Notes: generated by a model not told the origin, from the letters alone. 64,000 bases of DNA from an uncultured Prevotellaceae bacterium (GCA_902774795.1 CACYKA010000019.1:1-64000); one strand, 5' to 3'. Positions 1 through 10,679 are shown, counted from the first letter of the stretch. Translations and numbers: made by a program.

Positions 1-3000
1 CGCAACGGAGCGATGAACTATGACAGCATCGGTGTCAGCAAACTGTCATCAAGCATTGCACTCGACAGGCTGACCGACGACTCCGTCAACGTGTCGGTAA
101 AGCGCACCTCCTTTATGGATCGTTCGGGGGTGATGGTAAATGAATTCAAGGGAAACATCAGCGGCAACCTCAAGGAGTCACGATTCTACATAGCAAACCT
201 GAAACTGAAGATGCCGTCATCGGAGATTGTTGTTGACAAACTTTCTTTCGGAAAGGACAAGAACAAGAAGACAAACGTTGACGGCTCCGTGAACATCAAG
301 CAGCTTTCGATGGTTGATTTCCTGCCTGTGCTGAATGCCTACGACATCGACGTTCCCGACGTACTTCAGACCCTCAGGCTGGAGGGAGTGATAAACGTAG
401 AGCGCACGCCGGAGACATTCTTCACCACCGTCAACATCAACTCCAAGAATACTGACGAGATAGCCTTCAGCGCCTCGGCAGAGTCAGACAGCAACATTCA
501 CAATGTGCTGATAAGCCGCCTGCACGTAAAGGAGAACATTCTGGCTGCCATCAACAATATCACGAAACTGCCTGATGAAATCCTGAGACTCGGAACCGTC
601 GATGCCAAAGGGCGACTGGTAGTCACAGACGACCTTACCCACCCGTCGGAGCTGACCCTTAACGCTGATGCTCATGCGTCAAGAATCGGGGCCGCTGACA
701 TCAATGCCGTATATAAAAACCGCAAACTGAATATTTCTGTCAACACCTCCGGCCTGAATCTTGCCCCAATTACCGGCAACACACTTGGAAAGGTTGTCTG
801 CAAGCTCAATGTGATGGCCGATGTATCCCAGAAGGACAGCATATACCAGCTGCAGGCCGTAAACGTAAAGGGCATTATTCCGGAATTTACATACAAGGGA
901 AAATCATACCGTAACATCTCCCTGGACAGCAGATATGACAAGGGAAAAGTCAGGGGACTGTTTTCCGTTAAAGACCCCAAGGCAAGCACCAACATTGACA
1001 TTGATGCCGTCATTGCCCATAGGGACATCATACTGCAGATGCCGACAAGAGAGCATACCTCCCCAATCATAAGAACCGGCAGCAGTTCCTTTACAGACAT
1101 ACTGTCCCAGATTCGTGAACTGAAGGCAGACATCACCGACACCCACGTACAGATGAAAGACGGCAAGCTGCTCGATGTTGACAACATACACATAGAAAAG
1201 ACATCGTCCGAGCCGAAGACTTCCGTTATCTCCATAGCAACGGACTTTGCGCAGGTACAACTGTCAGGGCAGATAGACCTGCCAACACTTCCCTACTCTA
1301 TAGCGAACATCGTCGCCCACCACCTGCCTTCAGCACCAGGACTGCCAAAAGTAACCAAGGCTCACAGCAACTACCACATCGATGCCCACATAAAGGATTT
1401 GCATACCATAAAGCAGTTTGTTGACATTCCCATAGAAATGACGCGCCCTTTGGACATTAACGGATATGTCAACGACGAGACAGAGGAGATAAACATCGCC
1501 TTTGATGCCCCTTTGCTGAAATACAAGGACATAGAGCTCACGGGCACGCACATGACAATATGGAATCCCGAGGGAGAAGGTGTCAATGCCTCAGCAGAGA
1601 CAATGCTTAACACCACCAAGGGCAGAATAAGCCTCAGCACCTTGCTCAACGCCGCCAATGACGAGCTCCACATGGATGTGTCATGGGACAATCTGCGTAA
1701 TAACGTCTTTCGCGGCAAGCTTTCCTTCATAACACAATTCTATCCCGCACTTGGGGGAGGCCACGCCGTGGAGACAACGATACCCATTTCGCACTTCGAA
1801 ATCGGTGACACGCTATGGAGCGTAACCTCCAAGGGGCTGAAATATGAGAACGGATGGATAGGGGTTGACAATTTCTCCATCAGCAGCGATTTCCAGAGTA
1901 TCAATATAAACGGCATAGCGTCCGAATACCCCACCGACTCACTGGTGGTGAATGTACATAACATCGATGTCAGGTATATGATTGACCTCGTAAACTTCCA
2001 TCCCAGAGATTTCGAAGGCCACGCATCCGGACAGGTGACAGTTCACGGAGTTCTTCAGGACATGCTGGCAAAGGGACATATCGAGATTCCCGAATTCAAA
2101 TTCAAGAAGGGCGATTTCGGCACCCTCTACGCAGATGCCAGTTTCTCCAGACTTTCAAAGACCATTGACATTGATGCCGTCTGTATCGACGAGGGCGACA
2201 GGATAACGAAGATAGACGGAAACATCGCCCCCCTGGACGTCGGTTCCATAAACCTTGACATCAAGGCACACAATACCAGCCTCGGATTCCTTAACGAATA
2301 CTGCTCTTCCTTCATGAAAGACGTAGATTTACAGGGCAATGGCGAGGTGAAACTCCACGGACCGTTCAGCGCGCTGAACCTTACGGGTACTATGGTTGCC
2401 GACGGAGCATTCTCCGTAAAGCCCAACGGATGCCGGTACACTATGCCCGGCGACACCATAGTCCTGGGAATAAACAACCTTGAGTTCAACGGAATCCCGT
2501 TGCACGACAAGGACGGCAATACCGCTTACGTCTTCGGCGGCCTGCACCATAACCATCTCCGCAAGATAACCTACGACTTGCAAGTGCGCACCGACCGTTT
2601 ACTGGCATATGACTTCCCTGAACTGTACTCTTCCTCCTCCCCTAATTCCTCCAGCCTCTATTGCGGCGTTGCCTATATTGACGGTGCTGTTGACATAAAG
2701 GGAGGTGACAGCGACGTAAGCCTGTCGGGCAATGTAAACGCCCAGAAAGGCAGCTACATTATATATAATAACAGCTCCCCCGATGCCATTGTTTCCAAGG
2801 ACTTCATAAGCTGGCACAGCGCTAACAAATCACTTCAGCAGGCCGCTGACAGCATAGCGGAGGAAACCTCAAAACTGCCGGATATTACTGGTGACATGCG
2901 CTTCTCGTTCCTCGTAAATGTACCTGACGACGTAAAGCTGCACCTTATCATGGACGCCATCACAGGTGACTATATCGACTTCTATGGCGGAGGAGACCTC

Positions 3001-3870
3001 AGGATCAGTTATTATAACAAAGGTGCCTTTACCATTTTTGGCAATTACAACATCGACCACGGAAACTATAACATGACGATACAAAATCTTCTTAAGCGAA
3101 ACTTTGAATTCCGCAAGGGAAGTGTCATAAACTTTGGCGGTGCGCCCAATCTTGCCAACCTCAACCTGCAAGCCATGTACCACCTTAACAGCGTGCCCCT
3201 TTCCGACCTTGGCATCGGTTCGTCGTTCAAGGCCAACAATGTCCCCGTCAACTGCCTGATGAACATTACAGGCACTCCCGACAAGCCCACAATAGAATTC
3301 TCCCTCGACCTTCCGTCTTTGTCCTCTGATGCAAAGCAGATGGTCAATTCACTTATCAGCAGCGACGAGACCCTCAACCAGCAGGTTCTCTATCTGCTCG
3401 GAATAGGACGATTCTATTCACAGAGTACAGCAGGCAATGCCGGCAATGCTTCCGGTACCTCCACAACAGGCACCAACCAGACAAGTCTCGCCATGCAGAG
3501 TTTCCTGAGCGGAACACTGTCCCAGCAGCTCAACCAGGTAATAAATGGCGTGGTGAAGAACAACAACTGGTCAGTTGGAGCCAACGTCACGCCAGGTACT
3601 GACGGATTCAGCAATGCCGAGTATGAAGGCCTGCTAAGCGGCAGGATGCTCAACAATCGCCTTATCTTCAACGGACAGTTCGGTTACAGAGACAACATCA
3701 TGAAAAACACCCAGAACTTCATCGGCGACTTCAGCCTGCAATACGTCCTCACCCCCAAAGGAACCATTTCCCTGAAGGTTTATAATCAGAGCAACGACAG
3801 ATACTTCACCCGTTCCTCCTTGAACACCCAAGGCATCGGCGTCGTCTTCCAAAAAGAATTCGGAAAATAA
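1..3870 (+). CDS. tamB: TamB-like translocation/assembly module protein, 5' end outside window
   Basis: The frame is open from base 1, so the ATG at 13 is internal and the N-terminus lies upstream of the window. The visible 1,289 codons are a long beta-rich series of alternating hydrophobic strands, as in AsmA/TamB proteins that bridge the periplasm and help deliver outer-membrane proteins or lipids. The last 350 or so residues look like the conserved TamB (DUF490) domain: glycine/asparagine-rich strands, a GIGRFYS segment, a low-complexity Gly/Thr/Asn stretch and a final strand ending in phenylalanine-rich sequence. No partner BamA-like gene is visible because the upstream side is cut off. 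The family call rests on overall composition and the C-terminal region. Confidence 0.8.
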   Translation, partial: RNGAMNYDSIGVSKLSSSIALDRLTDDSVNVSVKRTSFMDRSGVMVNEFKGNISGNLKESRFYIANLKLKMPSSEIVVDKLSFGKDKNKKTNVDGSVNIKQLSMVDFLPVLNAYDIDVPDVLQTLRLEGVINVERTPETFFTTVNINSKNTDEIAFSASAESDSNIHNVLISRLHVKENILAAINNITKLPDEILRLGTVDAKGRLVVTDDLTHPSELTLNADAHASRIGAADINAVYKNRKLNISVNTSGLNLAPITGNTLGKVVCKLNVMADVSQKDSIYQLQAVNVKGIIPEFTYKGKSYRNISLDSRYDKGKVRGLFSVKDPKASTNIDIDAVIAHRDIILQMPTREHTSPIIRTGSSSFTDILSQIRELKADITDTHVQMKDGKLLDVDNIHIEKTSSEPKTSVISIATDFAQVQLSGQIDLPTLPYSIANIVAHHLPSAPGLPKVTKAHSNYHIDAHIKDLHTIKQFVDIPIEMTRPLDINGYVNDETEEINIAFDAPLLKYKDIELTGTHMTIWNPEGEGVNASAETMLNTTKGRISLSTLLNAANDELHMDVSWDNLRNNVFRGKLSFITQFYPALGGGHAVETTIPISHFEIGDTLWSVTSKGLKYENGWIGVDNFSISSDFQSININGIASEYPTDSLVVNVHNIDVRYMIDLVNFHPRDFEGHASGQVTVHGVLQDMLAKGHIEIPEFKFKKGDFGTLYADASFSRLSKTIDIDAVCIDEGDRITKIDGNIAPLDVGSINLDIKAHNTSLGFLNEYCSSFMKDVDLQGNGEVKLHGPFSALNLTGTMVADGAFSVKPNGCRYTMPGDTIVLGINNLEFNGIPLHDKDGNTAYVFGGLHHNHLRKITYDLQVRTDRLLAYDFPELYSSSSPNSSSLYCGVAYIDGAVDIKGGDSDVSLSGNVNAQKGSYIIYNNSSPDAIVSKDFISWHSANKSLQQAADSIAEETSKLPDITGDMRFSFLVNVPDDVKLHLIMDAITGDYIDFYGGGDLRISYYNKGAFTIFGNYNIDHGNYNMTIQNLLKRNFEFRKGSVINFGGAPNLANLNLQAMYHLNSVPLSDLGIGSSFKANNVPVNCLMNITGTPDKPTIEFSLDLPSLSSDAKQMVNSLISSDETLNQQVLYLLGIGRFYSQSTAGNAGNASGTSTTGTNQTSLAMQSFLSGTLSQQLNQVINGVVKNNNWSVGANVTPGTDGFSNAEYEGLLSGRMLNNRLIFNGQFGYRDNIMKNTQNFIGDFSLQYVLTPKGTISLKVYNQSNDRYFTRSSLNTQGIGVVFQKEFGK

Positions 3871-3904
3871 TCATCCCTCCCCAAGTTATCATTCTAAACA
3901 AATA

Positions 3905-3938
3905 AAAAAGATGCAAGGCGAAAACCTTGCATCTTTTT
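3905..3938. terminator. Bidirectional rho-independent terminator
   Basis: A perfect 14-bp stem (3905-3918 with 3925-3938) closes a 6-base loop. It has an A-run on its left and a T-run on its right, so it can terminate tamB on the plus strand and nqrF on the minus strand. It sits exactly between the two convergent stop codons. Confidence 0.9.
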
Positions 3939-3941
3939 ATT

Positions 3942-5228
3942 TTATCCTCCGAAGTTATCGAAGCGGATCATATCATCTTCTACACCTAATGAGTGCAAGA
4001 GGTCAAGCACAGTCTTTGCCATCATTGGAGGTCCGCAGAGGTAGTACTCGCAATCTTCTGGAGCCTCGTGTGCCTTCAAATAGGTATCGCCCATCACTGG
4101 TGCTACGAAACCTGGAGTGTATTTGACGCCTGCTGCATCGGCCTTTGGATCTGGACGGTCGAGGGCCAGATGGAAATGGAAGTTGGGGAAGTCTTTCTCC
4201 AGCTGCAGGAAATCGTCGAGGAATGGAATCTCCTCAAGAGCACGCGCACCATAGAAATAGTGCATAGGACGCCTGCGGTCTTCGTCAGCAATGCCGTGAC
4301 CTTTAAGCAAGTGCATAATCTGAGCACGCAGAGGAGCCATACCAGCACCACCACCTACCCATATCATCTCGCGGCCTGAGCCATAAACAGGACGGAATTC
4401 TCCGTAAGGACCTGACATGCGAACCTTGTCGCCAGGCTTCAATGAGAAGATGAATGTAGATGCTATGCCGCAAGGTACATCCATGAATCCTGTACCCTGA
4501 TCTTTTGGCTTGAACGGAGGTGTGGCAATACGCACGTTAAGCGTAATGATGTCACCCTCGTCAGGATAGTTAGCCATAGAATAAGCACGTATGGTAGCAA
4601 CCTCATTCTTCTGCTTGAGGCCGAAGAGTCCGAACTTCTCCCATGCTGGCAGATAGGTATCGCCGATGAGGGACTTATCGAAGTCACGATTATAGTCGAT
4701 ATCGTACTCTGGGATGACGATCTGCGCGTAAGAGCCTGGCTCGAAGTTCATGTGCTCGCCCGGAGGCAGCTGAACCTTGAATTCCTTGATGAAGGTAGCC
4801 ACGTTCTTATTGCCGATGACTGTGCATTCCCATTCCTTAACGCCAAGAACGCTTTCAGGAACTTTTACTTCCATATCGCCCTTGACCTTTGCCTGACATC
4901 CGAGACGCCAGTGGTCCTTTATCTCCTTACGTGAGAAGTGAGGACGCTCAGAGTCGAGTATCTCACCACCACCAGAGAGTATCTGCAACTTACACTGTCC
5001 GCAGCTTGCCTTACCACCACAGGCAGAAGGCAGGAAGATGCCATTCTCGTTAAGTGTTGCCATCACGCTGTTGCCCTGATCGACGGTAAGTTTAGTTTCA
5101 CCATTGACAGTCAGCGTTACCTGACCACTTGGAGACAGGTATTTCTTTGCCACAAGGAGGACAACAACCAGAATCAGTATTACAATCAAGAATACTGCTA
5201 TGCTGAGTAATATAAAACTTGTATTCAT
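3942..5228 (-). CDS. nqrF: Na+-translocating NADH:quinone reductase subunit F
   Basis: NqrF is the NADH-oxidising entry subunit of the sodium pump. It passes electrons from NADH through FAD and a 2Fe-2S centre to the membrane subunits. The 428-residue protein has one N-terminal membrane helix (residues 5-27) and a ferredoxin domain with C70, C76, C79 and C111. These are followed by the FAD motif RAYSMANYP and the NADH-binding loop GGGAGMAPLR. It is the last gene of the nqr operon, 12 bases after nqrE, and ends at a strong hairpin. Length and motifs match the family fully. Confidence 0.97.
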   Translation of the reverse strand: MNTSFILLSIAVFLIVILILVVVLLVAKKYLSPSGQVTLTVNGETKLTVDQGNSVMATLNENGIFLPSACGGKASCGQCKLQILSGGGEILDSERPHFSRKEIKDHWRLGCQAKVKGDMEVKVPESVLGVKEWECTVIGNKNVATFIKEFKVQLPPGEHMNFEPGSYAQIVIPEYDIDYNRDFDKSLIGDTYLPAWEKFGLFGLKQKNEVATIRAYSMANYPDEGDIITLNVRIATPPFKPKDQGTGFMDVPCGIASTFIFSLKPGDKVRMSGPYGEFRPVYGSGREMIWVGGGAGMAPLRAQIMHLLKGHGIADEDRRRPMHYFYGARALEEIPFLDDFLQLEKDFPNFHFHLALDRPDPKADAAGVKYTPGFVAPVMGDTYLKAHEAPEDCEYYLCGPPMMAKTVLDLLHSLGVEDDMIRFDNFGG

Positions 5229-5240
5229 CTTGCCCTCCTA

Positions 5241-5867
5241 TTAAAGTTTAAGTCCTGAGAAACACATCATCGCCATAGCCATGAGGCCTACAACGATAAA
5301 CGAAATACCAAGTCCCTGCAGAGGCTTTGGCACGTCTGAATACTGCATCTTCTCCCTTATAGCTCCCAAAGAAACAATGGCGAGTGTCCAGCCGAAACCA
5401 GAACCGATAGCATATACCATAGCGTCCCATACGCTACCGAGATACTGAGTATTGGCAGGGTCGAGATTGATACGCTGCTGCATGAAGAGCGACGCACCCA
5501 TGATGGCACAGTTAACGGCTATCAGCGGCAGGAAGATACCCAATGCTCCATAGAGAGACGGAGAGAAACGCTCTACTATCATCTCCACCAACTGTACGAT
5601 ACCAGCTATCACGGCAATGAAGAGGATGAAAGCGAGATAAGAAAGATCTACGCCCTCGATGAGACAATCAGGTCCCAGCACCTCAGTCTGCAACATATAG
5701 TTGACAGGAACAGTTATGAAGAGCACGAAGGTAACAGCGATGCCCAGTCCGAGTGATGTCTTTACATTCTTACTTACGGCAAGGTAAGAACACATGCCGA
5801 GGAAGAAGGCAAATATCATGTTGTCGACGAAAATCGACCTGAAGAATAAATTAATCATCTGTTCCAT
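5241..5867 (-). CDS. nqrE: Na+-translocating NADH:quinone reductase subunit E
   Basis: NqrE is a small integral membrane subunit, homologous to RnfA, that forms part of the sodium channel and helps hold the membrane iron centre with NqrD. The 208-residue sequence has six strongly hydrophobic segments and the family signature near the N-terminus ([20 protein letters not shown]). The conserved cysteine in that first helix is a candidate iron ligand. Its start codon overlaps the nqrD stop by one base (TAATG), implying translational coupling. Confidence 0.96.
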   Translation of the reverse strand: MEQMINLFFRSIFVDNMIFAFFLGMCSYLAVSKNVKTSLGLGIAVTFVLFITVPVNYMLQTEVLGPDCLIEGVDLSYLAFILFIAVIAGIVQLVEMIVERFSPSLYGALGIFLPLIAVNCAIMGASLFMQQRINLDPANTQYLGSVWDAMVYAIGSGFGWTLAIVSLGAIREKMQYSDVPKPLQGLGISFIVVGLMAMAMMCFSGLKL

Positions 5868-6481
5868 TATGCTTCCTCCTTATAAAAGAATGCCCTGTGC
5901 ACCCATATTACACATCCGATGATGATAAGAGCCATAGCAGGCATCGTCATCATACCATTGTTGATATATCCGAAGTCGTAAGCTCCCTCTGGGATAATCT
6001 GATAACCCAGCAGTGAGCCGCGTCCGAAGAATTCACGTGCAGCACCTACGATGACCAGTATCATGCCATATCCCAGTCCGTTGGCAAAACCGTCAACGAG
6101 AGAAGGCCAAGGCTTGTTCTGCATAGCAAAAGCCTCAAGGCGGCCCATCAGGATACAGTTGGTGATAATCAGACCTACATAGACAGAGAGCTGTACGCTA
6201 ACGTCATATACAAACGCCTTGAGCACCTGTGAAACGATAGTTACAAGGGCAGCAACCACTACCAGCTGAACAACGATACGTATGCGGTTAGGCACAGTAT
6301 TACGAAGAACAGAGATAATGAGGTTACTGAAGGATGTGATTACCGTCACAGCGATACCCATGACAAGAGCGGGCTTCAACTGTGATGTCACAGCCAAAGC
6401 GCTACAGATGCCAAGCACCTGTACAAGCACCGGATTGAGCACATTCAACGGTGCCATGAATACTTCCTTTATCTTATTCAT
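5867..6481 (-). CDS. nqrD: Na+-translocating NADH:quinone reductase subunit D
   Basis: NqrD is the inverted-topology partner of NqrE (RnfE homologue) in the membrane core of the sodium pump. The 204 residues contain six hydrophobic helices, including the family segment with [20 protein letters not shown], whose cysteine matches the NqrE cysteine. The gene overlaps nqrC by 8 bases and nqrE by 1 base. The length is typical and nothing appears missing. Confidence 0.96.
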   Translation of the reverse strand: MNKIKEVFMAPLNVLNPVLVQVLGICSALAVTSQLKPALVMGIAVTVITSFSNLIISVLRNTVPNRIRIVVQLVVVAALVTIVSQVLKAFVYDVSVQLSVYVGLIITNCILMGRLEAFAMQNKPWPSLVDGFANGLGYGMILVIVGAAREFFGRGSLLGYQIIPEGAYDFGYINNGMMTMPAMALIIIGCVIWVHRAFFYKEEA

Positions 6482-7124
6482 GACTCAAAAGCGTTTTATA
6501 TTTCTTAAATCCGTCTTGCAACATGTCTGATACGCCATTAGAGGTCAGTGTGGCACCAGTAATGCCGTCAACCTCACTCTCTGGGTTCTTTAAGTCGCTT
6601 GACTTTACTACCTTTAAAGCAGGAGTACCGTCGGCACAATAAATCTTCTTGCCGATGAACTTGTCCTGCCATACCTTAGAATCCTTAATGTCTGCACCCA
6701 GACCAGCGGTCTCAGAATCGTGGTTGAAGAATGCACCATATACTGTGTTGCCATCTTCATTCACTGCGATATAGCCCCAAATAGGACCCCAGAGGCCCAT
6801 GCCATATACAGGAACTACATACTTCTTCTGACCGTCAACCTGGCACTCATAAATCTTATAGCTGCCATTCTTGTAGTCAGCGCTGTTAAGAGCGAAAGCC
6901 TCATCCTTCAGCACTACCTCCTTATACTTTGCCTCGCTCTCAGAGTCGCTGAGGTTCCGTATATTCAGGGCAGCAAGAATCTGCTTCTTCTTATCCAGAG
7001 CCACATTGACATCCTGAAGCGGCTTCAAAGTGCTGCTGACGAATGCCAGCAAGAAGGCTACTATTACAACCATTGCACAGCTGTATGCAATGATATATGC
7101 ATTATTGTTAGTATTCAGTTTCAT
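6474..7124 (-). CDS. nqrC: Na+-translocating NADH:quinone reductase subunit C
   Basis: NqrC carries a covalently bound FMN on the periplasmic face of the pump. The 216-residue protein has one N-terminal membrane helix (residues 11-31), an FMN-binding domain and the flavinylation motif GITGATLTS, in which T192 is the expected attachment residue. It overlaps nqrD by 8 bases and nqrB by 4 bases. Flavinylation requires an ApbE enzyme, which is not encoded in this window. Confidence 0.96.
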   Translation of the reverse strand: MKLNTNNNAYIIAYSCAMVVIVAFLLAFVSSTLKPLQDVNVALDKKKQILAALNIRNLSDSESEAKYKEVVLKDEAFALNSADYKNGSYKIYECQVDGQKKYVVPVYGMGLWGPIWGYIAVNEDGNTVYGAFFNHDSETAGLGADIKDSKVWQDKFIGKKIYCADGTPALKVVKSSDLKNPESEVDGITGATLTSNGVSDMLQDGFKKYKTLLSHE

Positions 7125-8278
7125 GCCTTTGCCCTCCTCAGTCGTTTGTTAATATTCTTCTGCACAACGAAGTAGTCAATCGTTGGTGCCATCATGTTTC
7201 CAAAGAGAATAGCAAGCATCATGCCCTCTGGGAATCCAGGGTTCATGACACGTATGATAATTGCTAGAGCACCGATTATGATGCCATATATCCATTTACC
7301 GCACTCTGTACGAGCAGAGGTAACAGGGTCGGTAGCCATAAATACAGCACCAAAGCAGAAGCCACCCAGTACGAGGTGCTCATACCATTCAACTGGTGTG
7401 CTGCCAAGACTCTGGAAGATGAATGCCATAACACCACCGCTGAGGAATACGCTCAGCATAATCTTCCATGATGCTATGCCTGCCCAGAGAAGTATCAGGG
7501 CGCCGATGGCAATAGCTATCACGCTTGTCTCGCCGATAGAACCTGGTATCAGACCGACAACGCTGTCCATCAAGCTTGCAGACGGTGCAACATTCTGAGC
7601 CATCTGGCCAAGAGGTGTTGCACAAGAGAAGCCGTCAGGCAGGTCGTTACCAAGGCCGCAGAACTTCTCAGTAGCCACCCAGATGGTGTCGCCACTCATC
7701 TTTGTAGGATAAGAGAAGAACAGGAAAGCACGTGCAAGCAGGGCAACATTGAAGATGTTCATACCCGTGCCGCCGAATATCTCCTTACCGAATATTACGG
7801 CAAAGGCTACAGCCAGCACAAGAACCCACAGCGGGCATCCTACAGGCAGTATCATCGGAATGATAATACCACTTACGAGGTAACCCTCCTGAATCTCTTC
7901 ATGCTTCCACTGTGCCCAAGCGAACTCGATGCCAAGACCGACAACGTAGCTGACGATTATCTTCGGAAGCACCAGAAGTGCGCCGTAGATGAATACCTCC
8001 CAGAACGATGCAGTTGCCAATGTGCCTGCTGCCAGATAGTTCTGATAGCCTACATTGTACATACCGAAGAGCAGTGCCGGGATAAGTGCTATCACCACCA
8101 TACTCATGATACGCTTGGAGTCGATAGCATCATGAATGTTCACACCAGTCTTTGACGTGGTGTTAGGAACGTAAAGAAAAGTCTCGAAGCCGTCGAAGAC
8201 ACTCTGGAAAGCAGAGAACTTGCCGCCCGGCTCAAACTGAGGCTTAATCTTGTCAATATATTTTCTTAGTGTCATCAT
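7121..8278 (-). CDS. nqrB: Na+-translocating NADH:quinone reductase subunit B
   Basis: NqrB is the large membrane subunit that carries a covalent FMN and riboflavin and forms the main sodium channel. The 385 residues show a cytosolic N-terminus followed by about ten hydrophobic helices. The segment DGFSCATPLG contains T221, the position expected to take FMN; it reads Ser-Cys-Ala-Thr where other NqrB proteins have Ser-Gly/Thr-Ala-Thr. The start is ATGATG, so either Met may be used. The gene overlaps nqrA and nqrC by 4 bases each (ATGA), the usual sign of coupled translation. Confidence 0.96.
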   Translation of the reverse strand: MMTLRKYIDKIKPQFEPGGKFSAFQSVFDGFETFLYVPNTTSKTGVNIHDAIDSKRIMSMVVIALIPALLFGMYNVGYQNYLAAGTLATASFWEVFIYGALLVLPKIIVSYVVGLGIEFAWAQWKHEEIQEGYLVSGIIIPMILPVGCPLWVLVLAVAFAVIFGKEIFGGTGMNIFNVALLARAFLFFSYPTKMSGDTIWVATEKFCGLGNDLPDGFSCATPLGQMAQNVAPSASLMDSVVGLIPGSIGETSVIAIAIGALILLWAGIASWKIMLSVFLSGGVMAFIFQSLGSTPVEWYEHLVLGGFCFGAVFMATDPVTSARTECGKWIYGIIIGALAIIIRVMNPGFPEGMMLAILFGNMMAPTIDYFVVQKNINKRLRRAKA

Positions 8279-9615
8279 TCGTTCTCCTTTCTCAACATAT
8301 CAAGTCCTTCACGTACTATCTTCTGCAATTCCAGTTTACTGCTATCCACGAACTCTGCAAGGGCAAAGTCTTCAGGACTGACCTCATAGATGCCAAGAGC
8401 CTCCATCTTGTCAATATCCTGTGCTATGATAGCCTTGATAAGATACTCACCATAGATGTCCATTGGCAGCACCTTGTCGTACTCACCGCTCATAATCATG
8501 TGACGCTCACCACCCTTGATGCGTGCATCCAGGGTATAGCCGTCGCTCTTAGGCATCAGCCAAGAGAAATAAGAACGGTTTACAGAGAACTGCTTGAAAC
8601 GAGGCATTATCCAGCCGAATATCTCGTCGGCATCGTCACCCTCAGGTATTGCCGTAATCTCAGAGCAATGAGCACCCACAGTACACTTGGTACATCCTGT
8701 CTGTGCCTTACCTGTAAGAGGGTTGCCGATAATCACACGAACATTCTCGCCATCCAGCATATCCTTTACGTCAATCTGTGCACCAACGAGAACGTCATAG
8801 TAAGCAGGAGCCTTAACCTCTGAGCCTGCAATGGCGATTGTGCGAGTAAGGTTCACCTTACCTGTGTTGAACATACGTCCGAAGAAGAGGACTGCTGTAG
8901 GATCTACTGTCCAGACAACCTCGCCCTTGTTAACAGGGGCGGTATTGTTCACCTGAACTCCCACATTACCAGCAGGACACTTGCCAGCGAATACCGTAAC
9001 CTCAGCATCCTGAACGTTTGTCAGACTAGAGTCCTTGCCTACTCCCAGATAAACCTTTGCTATCTTGCTGAGAGCCGTCAGACCAGCCTGGAAGTCAGCC
9101 TCCTGACCCTTGACCTCAAATTCGAAGTCACCAGCCAGCGGCATATCCCTCAATGCAGAGACGAATATCGCCTTTGGCTCACTCTGGTCATTGGTAGAGA
9201 TAGCATATGGCAGTTGGTTAATGTACCCGAAGAGGCCTGCTTCAAGCAAAGCCTTCTTCACTTGCTCACCCGTAAGGGTCTTGGCATCCTTCTTGCCGAA
9301 GTCTGTAAATTCCTGCTTGGCATCAGCAGTAACCTGTACGCTGAGCACTTTTCTGCGGTCACCACGTTCCACGAGGGTCACGGTACCACTGACAGGACTT
9401 GCAAACTTCACCTCAGGATAAGCCTTGTTGATGAACAGAGCATCACCGGCCTTAACCTTGTCGCCCTCCTTAACGACAACCTTGGGCTTCACCCCTTGGA
9501 AGTCGTCAGGCTGCAAGGCATAGACACTACCCGTCTGGATGGTCTGCTTCTCTTTTGCAGCAGCACCCTTCAGGTTGATGTCAAGACCGCGATGCAGTTT
9601 AACAATCTTTGTCAT
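8275..9615 (-). CDS. nqrA: Na+-translocating NADH:quinone reductase subunit A
   Basis: NqrA is the soluble cytoplasmic subunit associated with quinone binding and lies first among the nqr genes. The 446-residue protein begins with the family segment (HRGLDINLKGAA) and has an N-terminal biotinyl/lipoyl-like barrel (residues 40-105, VVVKEGDKVKAGDALF). A later Cys-rich segment reads GCTKCTVGAHC. It starts 23 bases after the stop codon of the upstream aminotransferase gene, so it is probably co-transcribed with it. Confidence 0.95.
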   Translation of the reverse strand: MTKIVKLHRGLDINLKGAAAKEKQTIQTGSVYALQPDDFQGVKPKVVVKEGDKVKAGDALFINKAYPEVKFASPVSGTVTLVERGDRRKVLSVQVTADAKQEFTDFGKKDAKTLTGEQVKKALLEAGLFGYINQLPYAISTNDQSEPKAIFVSALRDMPLAGDFEFEVKGQEADFQAGLTALSKIAKVYLGVGKDSSLTNVQDAEVTVFAGKCPAGNVGVQVNNTAPVNKGEVVWTVDPTAVLFFGRMFNTGKVNLTRTIAIAGSEVKAPAYYDVLVGAQIDVKDMLDGENVRVIIGNPLTGKAQTGCTKCTVGAHCSEITAIPEGDDADEIFGWIMPRFKQFSVNRSYFSWLMPKSDGYTLDARIKGGERHMIMSGEYDKVLPMDIYGEYLIKAIIAQDIDKMEALGIYEVSPEDFALAEFVDSSKLELQKIVREGLDMLRKENE

Positions 9616-9638
9616 AACTACGATTTATAATTTAACTA

Positions 9639-10679
9639 CTAACTATTTTCGAGAGCTATCTTCTTGATAGTGTCAACCACTATCTGTATCTGTTCCGGAC
9701 GTCCCAAAGTGATGCGGAGACAGTCTTCCAGTCCCTTGTCGCCCATGAACTTAATCTTATAGTCCTTTTCAGCCATAGCCTTCTGCAAAGCCTCCTTGAT
9801 GGCTACCGGATAGCGGACAAGAATGAAGTTTGCCACACTCTTGAACACCTTGAAGCCAGGCATATCGCCCAGTTCCTTCTTGAAGAGCTGTCTGTCCCAC
9901 TCCATGTCGTCAGCAACCTTGCGATAGTGCTCATCGCTGTCTATGGCAGCCATAGCGACAGCCTCAGAGAAGCGGTTGTAGCCAAGGTACTTGTTTGCAT
10001 AGCTAAGGAAGCCTTCATGTCCCTTGCCCATAAAGCCAAAGCCCATGCGTAAGCCAGGAAGTCCGTAGAACTTACTCAGGGTACGAGAGATGATGAGGTT
10101 CTTGTATTTCTCCACAAGCGGAGCGATATAGGCTGTATCCTTTGTAATGAACGAAGCATACGCCTCATCAACAAGTACCATAGTATCATCAGGAATATTC
10201 TCCATTATCTTGCCTATCTCCTCAGGAGTAAGGCAGTTGCCAGTAGGATTGTTAGGAGAAGCCAGCAGAAGCATACGGGGATGAATCTTGTTTGTAAGCT
10301 TGATAACCTCATCCACATCATAGGCGAAGGTATCCTCACGCTCATAGAGGGGATACATCTCAAACGTACCGCCACACTCTCCTGCAATGCGGTTATAGTA
10401 CCACCAAGAGAACTCAGGTATCATGATGGTGTTGTTACCACCAGTTGAGAGATAGTAGTGTACGGCATTCTTCAGGATGTCCTCACCACCATAGCCAAGC
10501 AGCACCTGCTCTTCAGGCACTCCGTAAACCTCGCTAAGCTTAACTGAGAAAATACTCTTCTTACCCTCGTCGTAAATGCGGGTATAAAAACACAACTGCA
10601 TAGGGTCGAAGCCCTTGATAGCATCTAAGACCTTCTGGGAAGGTGAAAAATTAAATTCGTTTCTGTCGAGAAAATTCAT
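9639..10679 (-). CDS. HisC-like class I/II pyridoxal-phosphate aminotransferase
   Basis: This is a 346-residue fold-type I aminotransferase of the histidinol-phosphate aminotransferase type. Visible active-site features are SPNNPTGN (residues 141-148), the pyridoxal-binding Asp171 in VDEAY, the Schiff-base Lys203 in SRTLSKFYG and the phosphate-contacting R212 in GLRMGFG. No other histidine genes are nearby. Instead it lies directly upstream of nqrA on the same strand and divergent to a CDP-alcohol phosphatidyltransferase. It may therefore act on a different substrate from HisC, for example in phospholipid head-group metabolism. The family is sure; the substrate is not. Confidence 0.75.
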   Translation of the reverse strand: MNFLDRNEFNFSPSQKVLDAIKGFDPMQLCFYTRIYDEGKKSIFSVKLSEVYGVPEEQVLLGYGGEDILKNAVHYYLSTGGNNTIMIPEFSWWYYNRIAGECGGTFEMYPLYEREDTFAYDVDEVIKLTNKIHPRMLLLASPNNPTGNCLTPEEIGKIMENIPDDTMVLVDEAYASFITKDTAYIAPLVEKYKNLIISRTLSKFYGLPGLRMGFGFMGKGHEGFLSYANKYLGYNRFSEAVAMAAIDSDEHYRKVADDMEWDRQLFKKELGDMPGFKVFKSVANFILVRYPVAIKEALQKAMAEKDYKIKFMGDKGLEDCLRITLGRPEQIQIVVDTIKKIALENS